Positions 1 to 10,492 of a stretch of 64,000 bases of DNA are shown piece by piece. Under the pieces are notes generated by a model. That model had not been told where the DNA came from. It saw only the letters and a list, made by a program, of their open reading frames with translations, and did no database searches. Each line of letters starts with the position of its first letter. Position 1 is the first letter of the stretch. The position numbers were made by a program, and so were the translations under genes. Source of the DNA: Basidiobolus meristosporus CBS 931.73 (Eukaryota; Basidiobolomycota; Basidiobolomycetes; Basidiobolales; Basidiobolaceae); assembly GCA_002104905.1 (NCBI GenBank), contig MCFE01000429.1:1-64000 (forward strand), given 5' to 3'.

Positions 1-1
1 G

Positions 2-1612
2 CCCATCCCACTTGCACTTGATCAAAGGAGAATCCATAATGTGCTCAAGAGGCTTCCCAACTCTACTGCTCCAGGTGTGGACACAATCTCCTATGAGCTT
101 CTGAAGACTAGTACCAAGGCCATGTCTGCACTTCTGCTTCCACTGTTTCAGCAATGCTCAGCCCAGCTTTCTACTCCTGAGGAATGGTCCTTTGCAAATG
201 TTCTGCCACTGTACAAGGGTAAAGGAAAGCACCTGGATCCTAGCTCCTACAGGCCAATATCTCTGCTGCCCACCTGCAGAAAGGTGTTTGAGCTTCTGCT
301 TGCTCAGGAGCTCTACTCTGACTCCCTCAAGTTTCATCCTGCACAGTTTGGCTTTGTTCCTGGCCTCTCCTTGGAATATGCAGTCATACTTAGCCAAGAT
401 CACTCTCTCCAGTGCAAGTATCCCTCTGTTCTGTTTGATATTACTAAGGCCTTTGATTCAGTTGACAGAAATCTGCTTTGGTCCAAGTTGCAATGCTTCT
501 CCAGTACCTCTCTCACCCTCCTTGTCAGGTCTCTGTTTCTGGATCCACAAGCAAGAATTCTGCACCCAAGTGAGCAATCAGCTGTGTTCTCAGTTCCTAA
601 TGGAGTGGTTCAAGGCTCTGTGCTTGGTCCTATACTGTTTGCCATCTTCCTGAATGATTTCCCAAGACTCTCAGCTGACTGCCTGGTTACTCTCTTTGCT
701 GATGACATCAGAATATCCTCCTCCAATGTGCAACAAGACTCCCAGACCATCCACCAGTATCTGCAGAAGAATAATCTCCAGCTTTCCATTGCAAAGACAG
801 TACCTTTGGGCTCTCCCATCAACTTGGAGAACTCCACTCTACCTGCTCAGGTTTCTGCTACATATCTTGGCTTTCCTTTCCTTCCTACTGGACTAGACTC
901 TGGAGCACACCTGAAGAAGAGAATTATCCTGGCAAGACAGGCACTCCACAAGCTACTGGCTGTTACTCCTCCTACAACTTCAGCTCCCAGCTGCCTCCTT
1001 CTACTCAAGCAGTTTGTCTTCCCTGTCCTGGAATTTGGCTTACCACTTCTCTCTCTTACTTCTAGAGACTGCACTAAGCTTGACAAGTTTGCAGTATGGT
1101 GCATTACCTCCTTGGTGCCTCATTTGCCTGAATGCCCCTACAGACATGCTATTCTTGGTGCTTTTGGGTTTATGCCCTATAAGATCAGACTTCTCTACCT
1201 TAGAACCAGATTATACCTCAGACTTCACAACTGCAACAACCCACTGATTAAGGCCTGGAAGAGAACACACCACACAACACCTGGCTCCTGCTGGAGAACT
1301 ATACTTGGAGATCCTGAAGTCAAGAAGTTTGCTCAATTTATTCTGCAGTCAGAAAAACCCAAGCTGGCCTACCTGAAGTACTTGACAGACCTTTGGCAGC
1401 AATATCTGCAGCAGCACACTCCCTTTATGATGAATATCAATCCTTATCACATTCCCCTCATTAATGTTGTTCACAAGTCATTCTTACCTCTCTTGCTACC
1501 CCCCTTCCCACTGAACAGTGTCTTGAGCACTGAAGAACTATCATCACTTCTTATTAACTTACCTACAAATTCCCCTCAGCTACACACTCTTGTATCAAAG
1601 CTACAACAGTAG
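2..1612 (+). CDS. LINE-type reverse transcriptase (ORF2), 5' end outside window
   Basis: The frame is open from base 2 to the TAG at 1610-1612, so the true start lies upstream. The protein is a non-LTR retrotransposon reverse transcriptase. It has the N-terminal 'PGVD' block, 'SYRPISLLP', 'AQFGF', 'LFDITKAFDSV', 'NGVVQGSVLGPILF' and the catalytic FADD box ('LFADDIRIS'). The two Asp residues of FADD bind the metal used for target-primed reverse transcription. After the palm and thumb there is a poorly conserved C-terminal region; I see no clear RNase H motif. The frame is undamaged over about 536 codons, which suggests a fairly recent insertion, but whether an endonuclease domain and ORF1 are intact upstream cannot be seen. 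Confidence 0.9.
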   Translation, partial: PIPLALDQRRIHNVLKRLPNSTAPGVDTISYELLKTSTKAMSALLLPLFQQCSAQLSTPEEWSFANVLPLYKGKGKHLDPSSYRPISLLPTCRKVFELLLAQELYSDSLKFHPAQFGFVPGLSLEYAVILSQDHSLQCKYPSVLFDITKAFDSVDRNLLWSKLQCFSSTSLTLLVRSLFLDPQARILHPSEQSAVFSVPNGVVQGSVLGPILFAIFLNDFPRLSADCLVTLFADDIRISSSNVQQDSQTIHQYLQKNNLQLSIAKTVPLGSPINLENSTLPAQVSATYLGFPFLPTGLDSGAHLKKRIILARQALHKLLAVTPPTTSAPSCLLLLKQFVFPVLEFGLPLLSLTSRDCTKLDKFAVWCITSLVPHLPECPYRHAILGAFGFMPYKIRLLYLRTRLYLRLHNCNNPLIKAWKRTHHTTPGSCWRTILGDPEVKKFAQFILQSEKPKLAYLKYLTDLWQQYLQQHTPFMMNINPYHIPLINVVHKSFLPLLLPPFPLNSVLSTEELSSLLINLPTNSPQLHTLVSKLQQ

Positions 1613-1683
1613 CGCTGGCTTCTTTGTTTCAACTGAAATAAAGATTTCACCTGTTGGTGACTGTCTCCCCCCCTAACCCTAAA
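1613..1683 (+). repeat. 3' tail of the LINE, with telomere-like end
   Basis: Directly after the RT stop codon comes a short untranslated tail with GCTGGCTTCTTT, AAATAAAGATTTCACCT and TTGGTGACT, then a C-rich end reading CCCTAACCCTAAA at 1671-1683. The first three blocks recur at 2503-2590, so this is the shared 3' end of a LINE family. No poly(A) tail or clear target-site duplication is visible. Confidence 0.6.
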
Positions 1684-1725
1684 TCCTCACTCCACCCCAT
1701 CTTACCATCTTCTTCTTATTTCTTG

Positions 1726-2455
1726 ATGCCTTCACTCCATTCCCTTCAGATTTCCTTCCTTGAGGAAAGGCTTGCACTTGTTGAAGCTGAAAATGCTTTA
1801 CTCAAGAAGCAAGTTCAAAAGCTGTTTTCTGCCTTCTCTGATCTGCAAGAATCTATTGTCCCTGTGCCAACTCTTCCTGTCAACAAGACTCCCCAAGAAT
1901 CATCTGCTCCTGCTCACTCTTCCTACTCTGAAGCTGTCAAAAAGCCTGTTCCTGCTTCCTCAAGACATCCTGCTGCTCCTCCCAAGACTAAAAGAAAGTT
2001 TCCTGCCACTTCTGATTTACCTCCTGCTACTGACTGGGCTGTCTGCTACTTTGCCAATGTGGAGTTTATTCCTATATCTGAGCATAGGATGTATCTCAAG
2101 CAACAAGGTTACAACTTATCCAAGATTGTTAATCATGAGATTTATCAACCATCACACTCTGGAGGTAGTACTTGACAAAAGTATTGCTAAAGAGTTCTCT
2201 CAAAATGTCTCTGACCAGTTTTACTGGGAACCTACTGACCATGCCTTTAAAGAGTTTCCTGATTCTCCAGTTTACAAGACCTTCTCATTAGAGGAATCTC
2301 TGCTCTCAAGATTCACTTCACTTATCAAAAACTCCCCTTCACCTGCTGTTACCCACTTCTTAAAAGATTATTATATCTCTCAAGCTTATCTACTTCACTC
2401 CCCCATGAACCTGAACTCCAGTGTACTCTGGGATACTGCCTTAACTTTAGCTTAG
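1726..2455 (+). pseudogene. ORF1-like protein remnant of a LINE, frameshifted
   Basis: From ATG 1726 the frame encodes a heptad-rich stretch ('LEERLALVEAENALLKKQVQKL'-like, probable coiled coil), then a Pro/Ser/Lys linker and a small globular-looking part, and stops at 2175. The continuation ('LEVVLDKSIAKEF...') is open in the next frame up to a TAG at 2453-2455, so a +1 shift lies near 2130-2165. A coiled coil followed by a small basic domain is the layout of ORF1 (gag-like) proteins of LINEs. Assignment rests on layout and position beside a LINE, not on a recognised domain. Confidence 0.5.
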
Positions 2456-2502
2456 ATTTATTCATATTCAACTTAGTGTTTACTTTGGGATCTTCTATTC
2501 CC

Positions 2503-2590
2503 AGCTGGCTTCTTTATTTGTAGTTAGACTTCTCTGAAATCAAATAAAGATTTCACCTACCTTGGTGACTTTCCCTCCCCTTACCCTCTT
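2503..2590 (+). repeat. Second copy of the LINE 3' tail
   Basis: GCTGGCTTCTTTATTT, then AAATAAAGATTTCACCT, TTGGTGACT and a C-rich end with CCCCTTACCCT repeat, with small indels, the tail found right after the RT gene at 1613-1683. It closes the ORF1-like remnant, so the unit between about 1684 and 2590 looks like a separate 3'-anchored insertion. Confidence 0.6.
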
Positions 2591-2867
2591 GAGCATTGAA
2601 TTAGCAATTTGTCTTTAACATTGACGCAAATGCAGTTAAAGGCACTTTGTTAGTTCTTCTGGTACATTAAGGCTTCCTCTCCCATGTTTTTAGGAGGGCA
2701 TTCTTCTCCCATGACAATATCCCAAATGCCTCTTTCTTGTAGCAGCATCTTCAACTTCACCTTCCACTCTAGGTAGTTATATCAATCCAACTTTTCAGCA
2801 GAGGGAAAAATTCCAGTAATAGCAGTAGTAGATATTGCAGAGAGGGACAGCTTGGGGCTCATAACCT

Positions 2868-3832
2868 GTTGTAGAGTAGTAGGAAGTGATTGGGAGAACA
2901 AGTAGATTATGTGGTTTTCACTTGATGATTTATTGAAAGTAAAGTAGTATTTATACTTTTACATGGCCTTGGCATAACAATACGTATAAAAGATTAAGGA
3001 AGGTCCCAAGAACATGTGTGCAAAGTCTGAGGCTGTTTGGACAATTTTGAGAATTTTCATGTTCTGGGTACCGGGTATTTTGGTTAAAATATTCTAGGTA
3101 TCCTGACAGGGAATTTGGTCAGTATTCTCTAGGATTTGAAGGTAATGATCTAAATGACCAAGTTAGGTGAATATTTAGGTGGAATTACAAATTTTACAAC
3201 AGTAAAACCACATAATGTACTGGTTGCCCTGATCACTTCCAATATTGCCAAAGCTCTTACAACAAATATCAAGTACACAGAACACAAAGCTTCTCAATGC
3301 TGACCTAACAGCCCCAAGCTTTCCACATATGTTCTGTTGCACCAAGGTATTCACTTGACTTGGTCACTTAATACATTACCTACAAATCTTAGAATATATT
3401 TAGAAAGGTCCCAAAAAGAATGTGTGCAAAGACTGGGGCTGTTTGGACAACCTTTGGAATTTCCATCTCCTGAGTACCTGATATTTTGGTGAAAATTTTC
3501 CAAGTAAACATCAACCAGGAACTTGAACTGAATTCTTTATGTGCTTGTTTTGCCAAGATCGTGAAAAAATATAAATATCACTTTCTCATTCAATAAATCA
3601 TCTGGTGAAAACCACATAGTCTACTTATTCTCCCAATCACTTGCAATATCTCCAGAGCTCTACAACATGCTCTTGGGACCTTCCTGAACATATTCTACAT
3701 GATTACTATGCCATGATCATGTAAAATTATAAATACTACTTTAAAATTCAATGAATCGATAAGTAAAAACCATATAATCTACCTGTTCTTCCGATCTCTT
3801 CCAATCTCTCCAAGACTTTTACAATAGCTTTA
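2868..3832. repeat. Cluster of diverged direct and inverted repeats (LTR- or MITE-like)
   Basis: Copies of one roughly 120-base unit occur at about 2868-2985 (minus orientation) and 3201-3263, 3541-3668 and 3701-3826 (plus orientation). Shared blocks include AAAACCACATA.TCTAC, TCTCCCAATCACTT and CTCTTACAAC. In minus orientation the unit begins TGTTGTA, like many LTR ends. A second block, 'GGTCCCAA...ATGTGTGCAAAG', is duplicated at about 3001-3110 and 3403-3510. No coding capacity remains. Solo LTRs or nested non-autonomous elements would both fit. Confidence 0.55.
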
Positions 3833-4177
3833 TGGTCCATATTGGATATCTTCCACTTGGCACTGTTGCCTTCCTCATGCTTTTGCATGTTGCAAACAAA
3901 TTTTTCTAAAAGAACTATTTATTTCTTCGACCAGGGACCAGAAAGATGGAGTCTAATGCTATCGTACTGAGATAAACTATTTACTTGCACCTGAAAGAGA
4001 TACTCCCCCTCCGTAAATCATTCTTAGCAAGGATACCAAACAACCCCACAAACTTCAAATATTACTAATCCTCTCTAGTAGCACATTGAATCCATGATCA
4101 ACATTCCGGTTAGTGACGCTAATTGGTCAATTTGTGTACGTTTAAGCCACTATCGATTTGCCCGCGACTAGCGCTGC

Positions 4178-4185
4178 TATATAAG
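4178..4185 (+). promoter_or_regulatory. TATA box of the aldo-keto reductase gene
   Basis: TATATAAG lies 40 bases upstream of the chosen ATG (4225), the usual spacing for a fungal TATA-driven gene with a short leader. Confidence 0.5.
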
Positions 4186-4224
4186 CACGTCTACACAAAC
4201 AATGAGCATCAATCAGAAATCGAT

Positions 4225-5711
4225 ATGCCTACTGCCTCGAAACTGTCTACTCGCAAAATCGGTGATGCTCAGGTTACCGCTATAGGTTATGGCGCAATGG
4301 TACATCTCTTTTCCTGAATGAAATCTTGCCCTTGCTCAGACCAGGCTCCTAGGGAATTGGTGGCGCTGGATATGGATCCGCTGGCTCTGACGACGAACGC
4401 TTCGAAGTAAAACTGCTTTCCAATCCATGGGGAAGTCTTGACTGACCTCATATCTCCGTGATCTAGTTCCTCGACAAGCTATACGAGTCCGGGTGTACTA
4501 ATTGGGATACTGCTGATATTTATGTAAGCGGAATTTAGAAGGGATTTTGCCAGTTGACGCTGATCACAATCCATTTCGTACCAACCCCCAAGGGTGATAG
4601 CGAGGATTTGCTTGGGAAATGGTTCAAACGCACCGGGAAGCGGAATGAGATTTTTCTCGCCACGAAATTTGGCATCACCCCAAGCGGAATTAACGGCAAG
4701 CCCGAGTAGTAAGTCTATTCAATTACATAATGAAGGAAGAATGGAAGTTTGCTGAGCATGGATTCCCAGTGTTCGCTTGTCGGTGGAAAAATCTCTTGCG
4801 CGCCTGGGTGTCGAGCAAATCGATCTGTATTATTTACATCGTGTCGATGGCTCCACCCCCATTGAAACAACTATGCAGGCCTTGGCTGAGCTAGTGAGGT
4901 AAGATGCGACTACATATCCATGTCGAGAATTTACGAGCCTATCTTTGCCAGGGAAGGAAAAGTGAAATATATCGGCTTATCGGAGCCTTCTCCAAAAGCA
5001 CTTCGTCGAGCACACCAAATCCACCCCATCAGTGCGATTCAAGTAGAGGTAGTGCTCTACGTGTATCTATTGTAAATGCATTTTCCTGATGACCCTCTTA
5101 GTATTCGCCTTTTGCCCTTGACATCGAACAGAAAGGCCACCTCCTCGATACGGCTCGTGAATTAGGAGTCGCCATAGTAGCGTACTCTCCCCTTGGACAT
5201 GGGCTTCTCACTGGTCAAGTGGTAGGCACTGTTTTTACAATTGGGCACCTACGCCAACGACGCAATATTGATAATCTCCAACTAAACAGCAAACCCATGA
5301 CGAACTCGCAAGGGAAGACTTTCGCAGAACCATTCCGAAATTCGCCAAGGAGAATTTCCCAAAAATACTCGAATTGGTGCAGAAACTGAACGAGATCGGT
5401 GAAATGCATCAAGCAACTCCGGGCCAAGTCACACTAGCTTGGCTTTTGGCCCAGGGCAATGATATCATTCCTATCCCCGGGTAGGTCTATGCATAGTAGT
5501 GGCACTGCATTGTGAATACTAATCTATCCATAGAACCAAGAAAATCAAGTACTTGGAGGAGAATCTGGCTTCACTTTCGGTAAAACTCTCCGATGATGAC
5601 CTTTCCAAGATTCGCCGGTTGGCCCAAATTGCAGGCTCGGAAATTGTTGGGACTCGATATAGTGCAGAGATGAATCAACTCTTGTACGTGGACAGCCCCG
5701 AGCTCCAATAA
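4225..5711 (+). CDS. Aldo-keto reductase (YakC / pyridoxal reductase-like)
   Basis: Nine exons: 4225-4299, 4353-4406, 4467-4523, 4593-4708, 4770-4898, 4952-5048, 5102-5221, 5290-5480 and 5534-5711. They give 338 residues, a normal length for the family. The fold is an NADP-dependent TIM barrel. The catalytic tetrad is visible: Asp in 'NWDTADIYG', Tyr in the same block, Lys in 'LATKFG' and His in 'YYLHRVDG'. The late 'IIPIPGT.K' segment is the cofactor-phosphate binding region. Such enzymes reduce aldehydes and ketones; the substrate cannot be read from sequence. The start follows a TATA box and gives the usual short N-terminal extension before '[19 protein letters not shown]'. The donor of exon 7 could also be 3 bases earlier. 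Confidence 0.9.
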
Positions 5712-7259
5712 TTTATAATATCAGAAAGCGATTGCAGCATGGATATTCCCTTGGGATCGTAGGGGTCACGCTTCCATGTGAAATAAAAGGCAGTTGCTAA
5801 TTGATACGGAACGCACTTTCTTATTAGCGCAATAATATTGTCGTATTGGATATGTTTTCTCCTGAGCAGCAAGCGCACCAAGTAAATGAGCTCATAGAAA
5901 GGTTGTACCCTTCTTGGTCAACTCCTATAGAGTAGCGGGAAAGTCCTTGCAGCTCTAAAACCGGCTCAAAGCATTCACTTTGCCGACTTTTCTAGCAACG
6001 TAACACATTGTGTTTTATCCTGCTATTTTTCATTGCTCCCTCTTTTGCCAATAGATCAGGTAGACTAAACCTGACATAATCAAAGCCAGTTAATAAGCCC
6101 GGTCGATGCTCAGACTTTGAGACCCCCGAGGTTCAAACCCCGATTGATATTGTCAACCCGAAAGAATCGGCTTCCACTTACTTCTACCAGAAAGTAGCCT
6201 ACGGTTAATGATGTTAAATTCGTGATTATCGATATATCGCCATATCATATGGATGCGTGGTTGATTATTTCCAACCCCTTGAATGATACTCTCCCGCATT
6301 GAATGCTCTACAAAAATATGTATGCTGCATTTAACGCAATAAACCAAGTAAAATACTCCGAATTTCCTCTTCTACTGTCTTCATATGGCAGTCATGGAAA
6401 GTGGAATGCGCACCTAGGACACTTGTTGCCTTATTCTAGTACACATGATCAGCGCACAACCTAACTATTCCCGAACTATCGCAACACAGTCATCTGTTTT
6501 GTAAGATACATGTTTTGCATGACTCAATGCTTTCGGAGGAATGAAACAGCATGAGGTGCGGAAAGACTACGAACATTGCATATGTCTTTCGTAGCATATT
6601 GGCATACTCATTCTTATGAACCCTTTCTCTTCATACCTCAAGTTGCATTAATCTCGCAATTCTGTAATCGTATTTGGCAATTATGGACTCCGCCAATGAC
6701 CCTAGATTGCTTCCGAGCTCCTTTTCCACTTGCATTGACTTGAACCCGAACCCTAAACACAATAAGAGCAGCGGTTTTGTTCACCCCTGCCCTTGTTGTC
6801 AGCACGAACCTAGCATATTGCGTTGTGGGAACGTAGATTATGCAGCTCCACATTGATATTATTCTTCCAACTACTGTTGCTCAGAAGATCCCACAGTGCT
6901 TAATCTAAAATTGTACAGCAGCATTATCAAAGATCCTCCAATGGTGAGTTTCTGTCAAATAGCTGGGCCTGACCAGTGATACAAGTAGAATAAATCATGC
7001 GCTGGTCAACGAATACTAATAGATGGGAACTACAGTATCCAATCAACACCAATTCCTAATGGGTAGTTATCAGATGATGAAAAATCCAGAGCCCCACAGT
7101 TTTAACTCCATGCATTGATAATCAGATGGAATGATTGCTGCACACACACACACACCAGAAGTCTGACGGTCTTCTTTCACATGGTGATCACAGCAAGTTG
7201 GAAGGGAATTTATTTACAATCGCGAAGGAATACACAAGGTTCTATTTTCGAAAGAAGTA
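5712..7259. other. Intergenic, no gene recognised
   Basis: AT-rich spacer between the aldo-keto reductase and the zinc-finger gene, which is transcribed towards it. Short frames show no family signature or splice pattern. A (CA)n run is at 7141-7155. A tRNA B-box-like GGTTCAAACCCCG near 6131 lacks a foldable tRNA around it. Confidence 0.5.
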
Positions 7260-7793
7260 CTAATAGGATTCGGGTAATAATTTCGGGAGGTAGTGCACTG
7301 AGATATTGGTATGTGGGATACGGCGCATCAGTTCAGAAAACCCAGGTAAACTTCCGCCTTCCATCTCAACTGATGGGCCAAAGCATAATTTTGGCGAGGA
7401 CTGGGGAGTTGAGATAGATTCATCGCTTTCAGAATTAGGGGAGTTTGATCGTGGTGCTAGGAAGTTGGGGATGTAGATAGCCTGTGTTTTGGAATCGCTG
7501 GTGATATCATCTATGTGCTTCTTCGGCTTGCGTCCTCGTTTACATGGTCTAGTATGGATTTTCTCATGGCGCACCAATTCATCTAGCCGAGAGAAACGCT
7601 TGAGACAATCTTTGTGCGTGCATTGGTGGGGCTTTTCACCAGTGTGTGTGCGAATATGGCGTGATCTATGTTCTATCCGATAGAACGCCTTCTGGCACAT
7701 TGGGCATTTGTAGGGTCGGGGAACCTCCGCCTTTTTCATACTCTCTAGTAGAGCCGAAGCCTCTTGCGAACTAATAAGATTGTTTGAATTCAT
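7260..7793 (-). CDS. Two-finger C2H2 transcription factor, CreA/Mig1-like
   Basis: A single 177-codon exon. Residues about 27-82 hold two adjacent C2H2 zinc fingers joined by a perfect TGEKP linker. Finger 1 has '[17 protein letters not shown]' and finger 2 '[14 protein letters not shown]'. The helix contacts R..H..R and R..E..R match those of the carbon-catabolite repressors CreA/Mig1 and the related Egr/Klf group, which read GC-rich sites (SYGGRG for CreA). A basic stretch 'KRGRKPKK' follows as a likely nuclear signal, then a Ser/Pro-rich tail. It is much shorter than CreA or Mig1, and the repression motifs cannot be recognised, so it is a CreA-like DNA binder rather than a proven orthologue. 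Confidence 0.85.
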   Translation of the reverse strand: MNSNNLISSQEASALLESMKKAEVPRPYKCPMCQKAFYRIEHRSRHIRTHTGEKPHQCTHKDCLKRFSRLDELVRHEKIHTRPCKRGRKPKKHIDDITSDSKTQAIYIPNFLAPRSNSPNSESDESISTPQSSPKLCFGPSVEMEGGSLPGFSELMRRIPHTNISVHYLPKLLPESY

Positions 7794-7834
7794 GATGAAT
7801 GTTGTGAAGACGGGAATTGCAGAATAGCTAATGA

Positions 7835-7842
7835 TTTATATA
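7835..7842 (-). promoter_or_regulatory. TATA box of the C2H2 gene
   Basis: On the minus strand TATATAAA lies about 42 bases upstream of the ATG at 7793. Confidence 0.5.
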
Positions 7843-9490
7843 CTGCTCATCCATCTAGCTCAACACCAATCACAGTAAGATCACTACTCTTATCAGATGC
7901 TGCCTTGTGCTACCTCGCTGACGAGTGACCACTTGTTTAGGGTGATTCATCCTGTTTACAGTATGATATTGGATCAGTGTTCGCATACATATGAGAGCAA
8001 TGATGATTAAGACCAGACCTGATCAATCAATCAGATATTCAAGGATTTTAATCAGATGTCCATATTGATTCATCCAAGCGCTTACTATAAAATACTAGGT
8101 CTTGGCTAACTGAATATTTCGTGTTAATTTGGAAAATTTGGTGGGAAAACCAAGTAGTCATGCATATTTACATTTCCATCAGATAAAGTACTGTTTGGTT
8201 GCTGAGCTTGGTATTGGTTACAAGATATTGTCATCTATTTCGAGCGGGTACAAGTAAATAGTCAAAATAGAGGTTGGTTTTTTAAGTAGAATGAACGGCC
8301 TGTCATGTTTTTTGTCAGTTCAAGTACTTCGCTTCAGAGTAATTCCACACATTGCACTGTTTCCCTGTGTAGCCTACCAGCGGTAATCGATACCCCCTAA
8401 CATCCAACTATGGCCATTACGTGTATCTTCAACAGGATCGGCACAACTATTTTAGGAAAGGTAACTGTAGCAGTATGGGAGCATGTAGGAAATGGGTGCT
8501 TCATAATTTCTTCATTTGGGACAAGCAGTTGGTACTTAGAGGTAGCCCAACCTACGCCTTATACTACTTCCTAAGTACTAATACCCTTATAGCCAAAGCC
8601 TTTGCCCAAACGCAGATAATGGTCCCATTATGAGACAGTAGTAAAAGGTATATGCAAGCCACGTGGAGTATTGAGGTATACATCGATTTTTTGTTCACCA
8701 GCTATGGTGACGGCTTTACCTTGTTAGACCATAGCTCCACGACGAGATGATAGCAATAGTAACCTTGCGAGTAACTGCATGGCTCTTAGTATTTATAATG
8801 TGTGGAAAGAGGGCCTTATGATGTAGTGATCCACATGTAATTATCCTATTGCTCGTTAGTAGGATTGTTCACAAGCACTAGGAGTAGATCGACCAGAACG
8901 CCTCTTTTGTGAAGTAACGAATCTGGCACTACTTGGGCCACCGCGAGTATCTATATGACATTAAAAGGAGTATGAAGGGTGGAGCGTGTCATATTTGTGT
9001 GCCCCATAAAACGGGTGGAATGGACCCACTGTAAAGGTCTTTTCTATGATTACAACCATCCTGAAGGGATCGGTAGTCACCATCAACACAGCATTTCATT
9101 ACCAGTATAGAGCAACCCCTTCATGACCTATAGTAGGCTTCTATCGAGCACACCATCGTGCTGATCTCTGCCGCTCTGTATTACACTTGAGAAACATAGC
9201 TAATCGAAAAAAGTTTGGTATTCACGAAGACATTTGGACTTGCTACGCTTTCTGGATTGCAATACCACGCTAAGCACTAGAACACCAAAGATAAGTATTC
9301 GTTCAGAGCGACATTTAAAAAGCGCTAGAAGAGGTTTATTATACAGGAGTCGTATTTTATATGTCGAGGGGCTTGTGTACTATTGCATATCTTCTGGAGG
9401 TGTATATACATTATTACTCAGTTGTATAGTGGTTAGTATTGACGATCGATTACAGGATGTTAGCAGACAAACATGCATTCATGTAGCTAG
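7843..9490. other. Intergenic, nothing recognised
   Basis: About 1.6 kb of AT-rich DNA between the zinc-finger promoter and the 3' end of the chitosanase gene. The longest frames (for example 8421-8633 and 9234-9752, both plus) have no recognisable motif; the second overlaps the chitosanase antisense. Confidence 0.4.
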
Positions 9491-10492
9491 TCAGGGAGAA
9501 GTACTTCTACGAGTGGGCTTAGCAGGGCTCTCTTTACCTTTCACCGCTTTTACTGTGTGGTTTGCTACAGAGCACGGTTGGTCAGTTACTTCGTTGCCAT
9601 TGATTTTTAAATCGTTAAAGCTAGGCAGAGTCACAGGGACACTCAATCTCAAGTTGCTGGAGTTCAGCAGGAATTCCAGATCACTAACCCGGTTCGCAGA
9701 ATCTGGCCAAATGTCGTCCATACTACAACATAATACCTTTTTTCTGAAGTGAAGCAGCCTCTTAAGAAACGATGTTTCGGCAAAAGATTTGGATGGCTCT
9801 GCTCTGACCATCTTGAGTATACTTCTCAAACTGATACCGTCGTCTTTTTCGTAACCGTGCTGCACCGCTGTATCATAGAAGATGGACTTTCCTAGCGGGG
9901 AAAATACCTTGTACGATTCGGCAAGCTTCATGGCAGGTTCGAAATACATCTCGTTCGTCACCGTTTCCTGGATTCTCCTGAATTTTGCATCGGTGCAAGC
10001 GGTTCTTCTCCAGGCCTCGGGAAACCCATTTAGTTTTTTGAAATCGACTTCTGGCCCACACTCTCTAGGATCAGCCATATCTTTTAATGTGGCATAGTAG
10101 GACCTTAACTCACTGGCAGGATTCATTTGCAGATACTTGCTGACTACCGTGTAGACATCTCCGGTGCCTGTAGTAAACCCGACGAGGCCACAAGTGTATC
10201 CTCTAGAATCGTTAAGGTCAACACAGGTTTCATAATCATACGTTGTGGTTCCGTATTCGAAGACATTAGTAATGGTGAGTATCAGAGTGTTTACATCGTT
10301 GCCAAGTTGAGTGAAATTCCCAGTCACCAATTGGTTCATATGTCCTTCGCACCCAACTGGTTTTGCTCTATACAAGGAACACTCCTTGTGACTTTTCGAG
10401 TATTCCCCAACACAAAATTCCGGTTCCTCGCAAGCTACTTGGAACACCCCAATGCTGATAAGCAAAGACATGCCGGGAAGTGATATTTTCAT
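9491..10492 (-). CDS. Secreted GH46 chitosanase, intronless
   Basis: One uninterrupted exon of 333 residues with a signal peptide (about residues 1-20, 'MSLLISIGVFQVACE'). After a Cys-containing segment comes a glycoside hydrolase family 46 domain. Key marks are 'TNVFEYG', then 'DLNDSRGYTCGLVGFTTGTGD', later 'YFEPAMKLAE', 'FYDTAVQHG' and the end block 'LNSSNLRLSVPVTLP'. By comparison with Streptomyces N174 chitosanase the general acid is Glu79 and the second catalytic residue Asp95; both are present. The enzyme cleaves beta-1,4 glucosamine chains outside the cell. The C-terminal tail is basic and not part of the domain. Unlike most genes in the window it has no intron. Confidence 0.9.
   Translation of the reverse strand: MKISLPGMSLLISIGVFQVACEEPEFCVGEYSKSHKECSLYRAKPVGCEGHMNQLVTGNFTQLGNDVNTLILTITNVFEYGTTTYDYETCVDLNDSRGYTCGLVGFTTGTGDVYTVVSKYLQMNPASELRSYYATLKDMADPRECGPEVDFKKLNGFPEAWRRTACTDAKFRRIQETVTNEMYFEPAMKLAESYKVFSPLGKSIFYDTAVQHGYEKDDGISLRSILKMVRAEPSKSFAETSFLKRLLHFRKKVLCCSMDDIWPDSANRVSDLEFLLNSSNLRLSVPVTLPSFNDLKINGNEVTDQPCSVANHTVKAVKGKESPAKPTRRSTSP

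Noticed and set aside
6100-6160. Possible tRNA or tRNA-derived SINE (GGTTCAAACCCCG B-box)
   Set aside because: The T-arm stem does not pair well and no A-box or acceptor stem could be placed; a chance match is more likely.
9234-9752. 172-codon plus-strand frame
   Set aside because: Overlaps the chitosanase gene antisense and has no recognisable domain.
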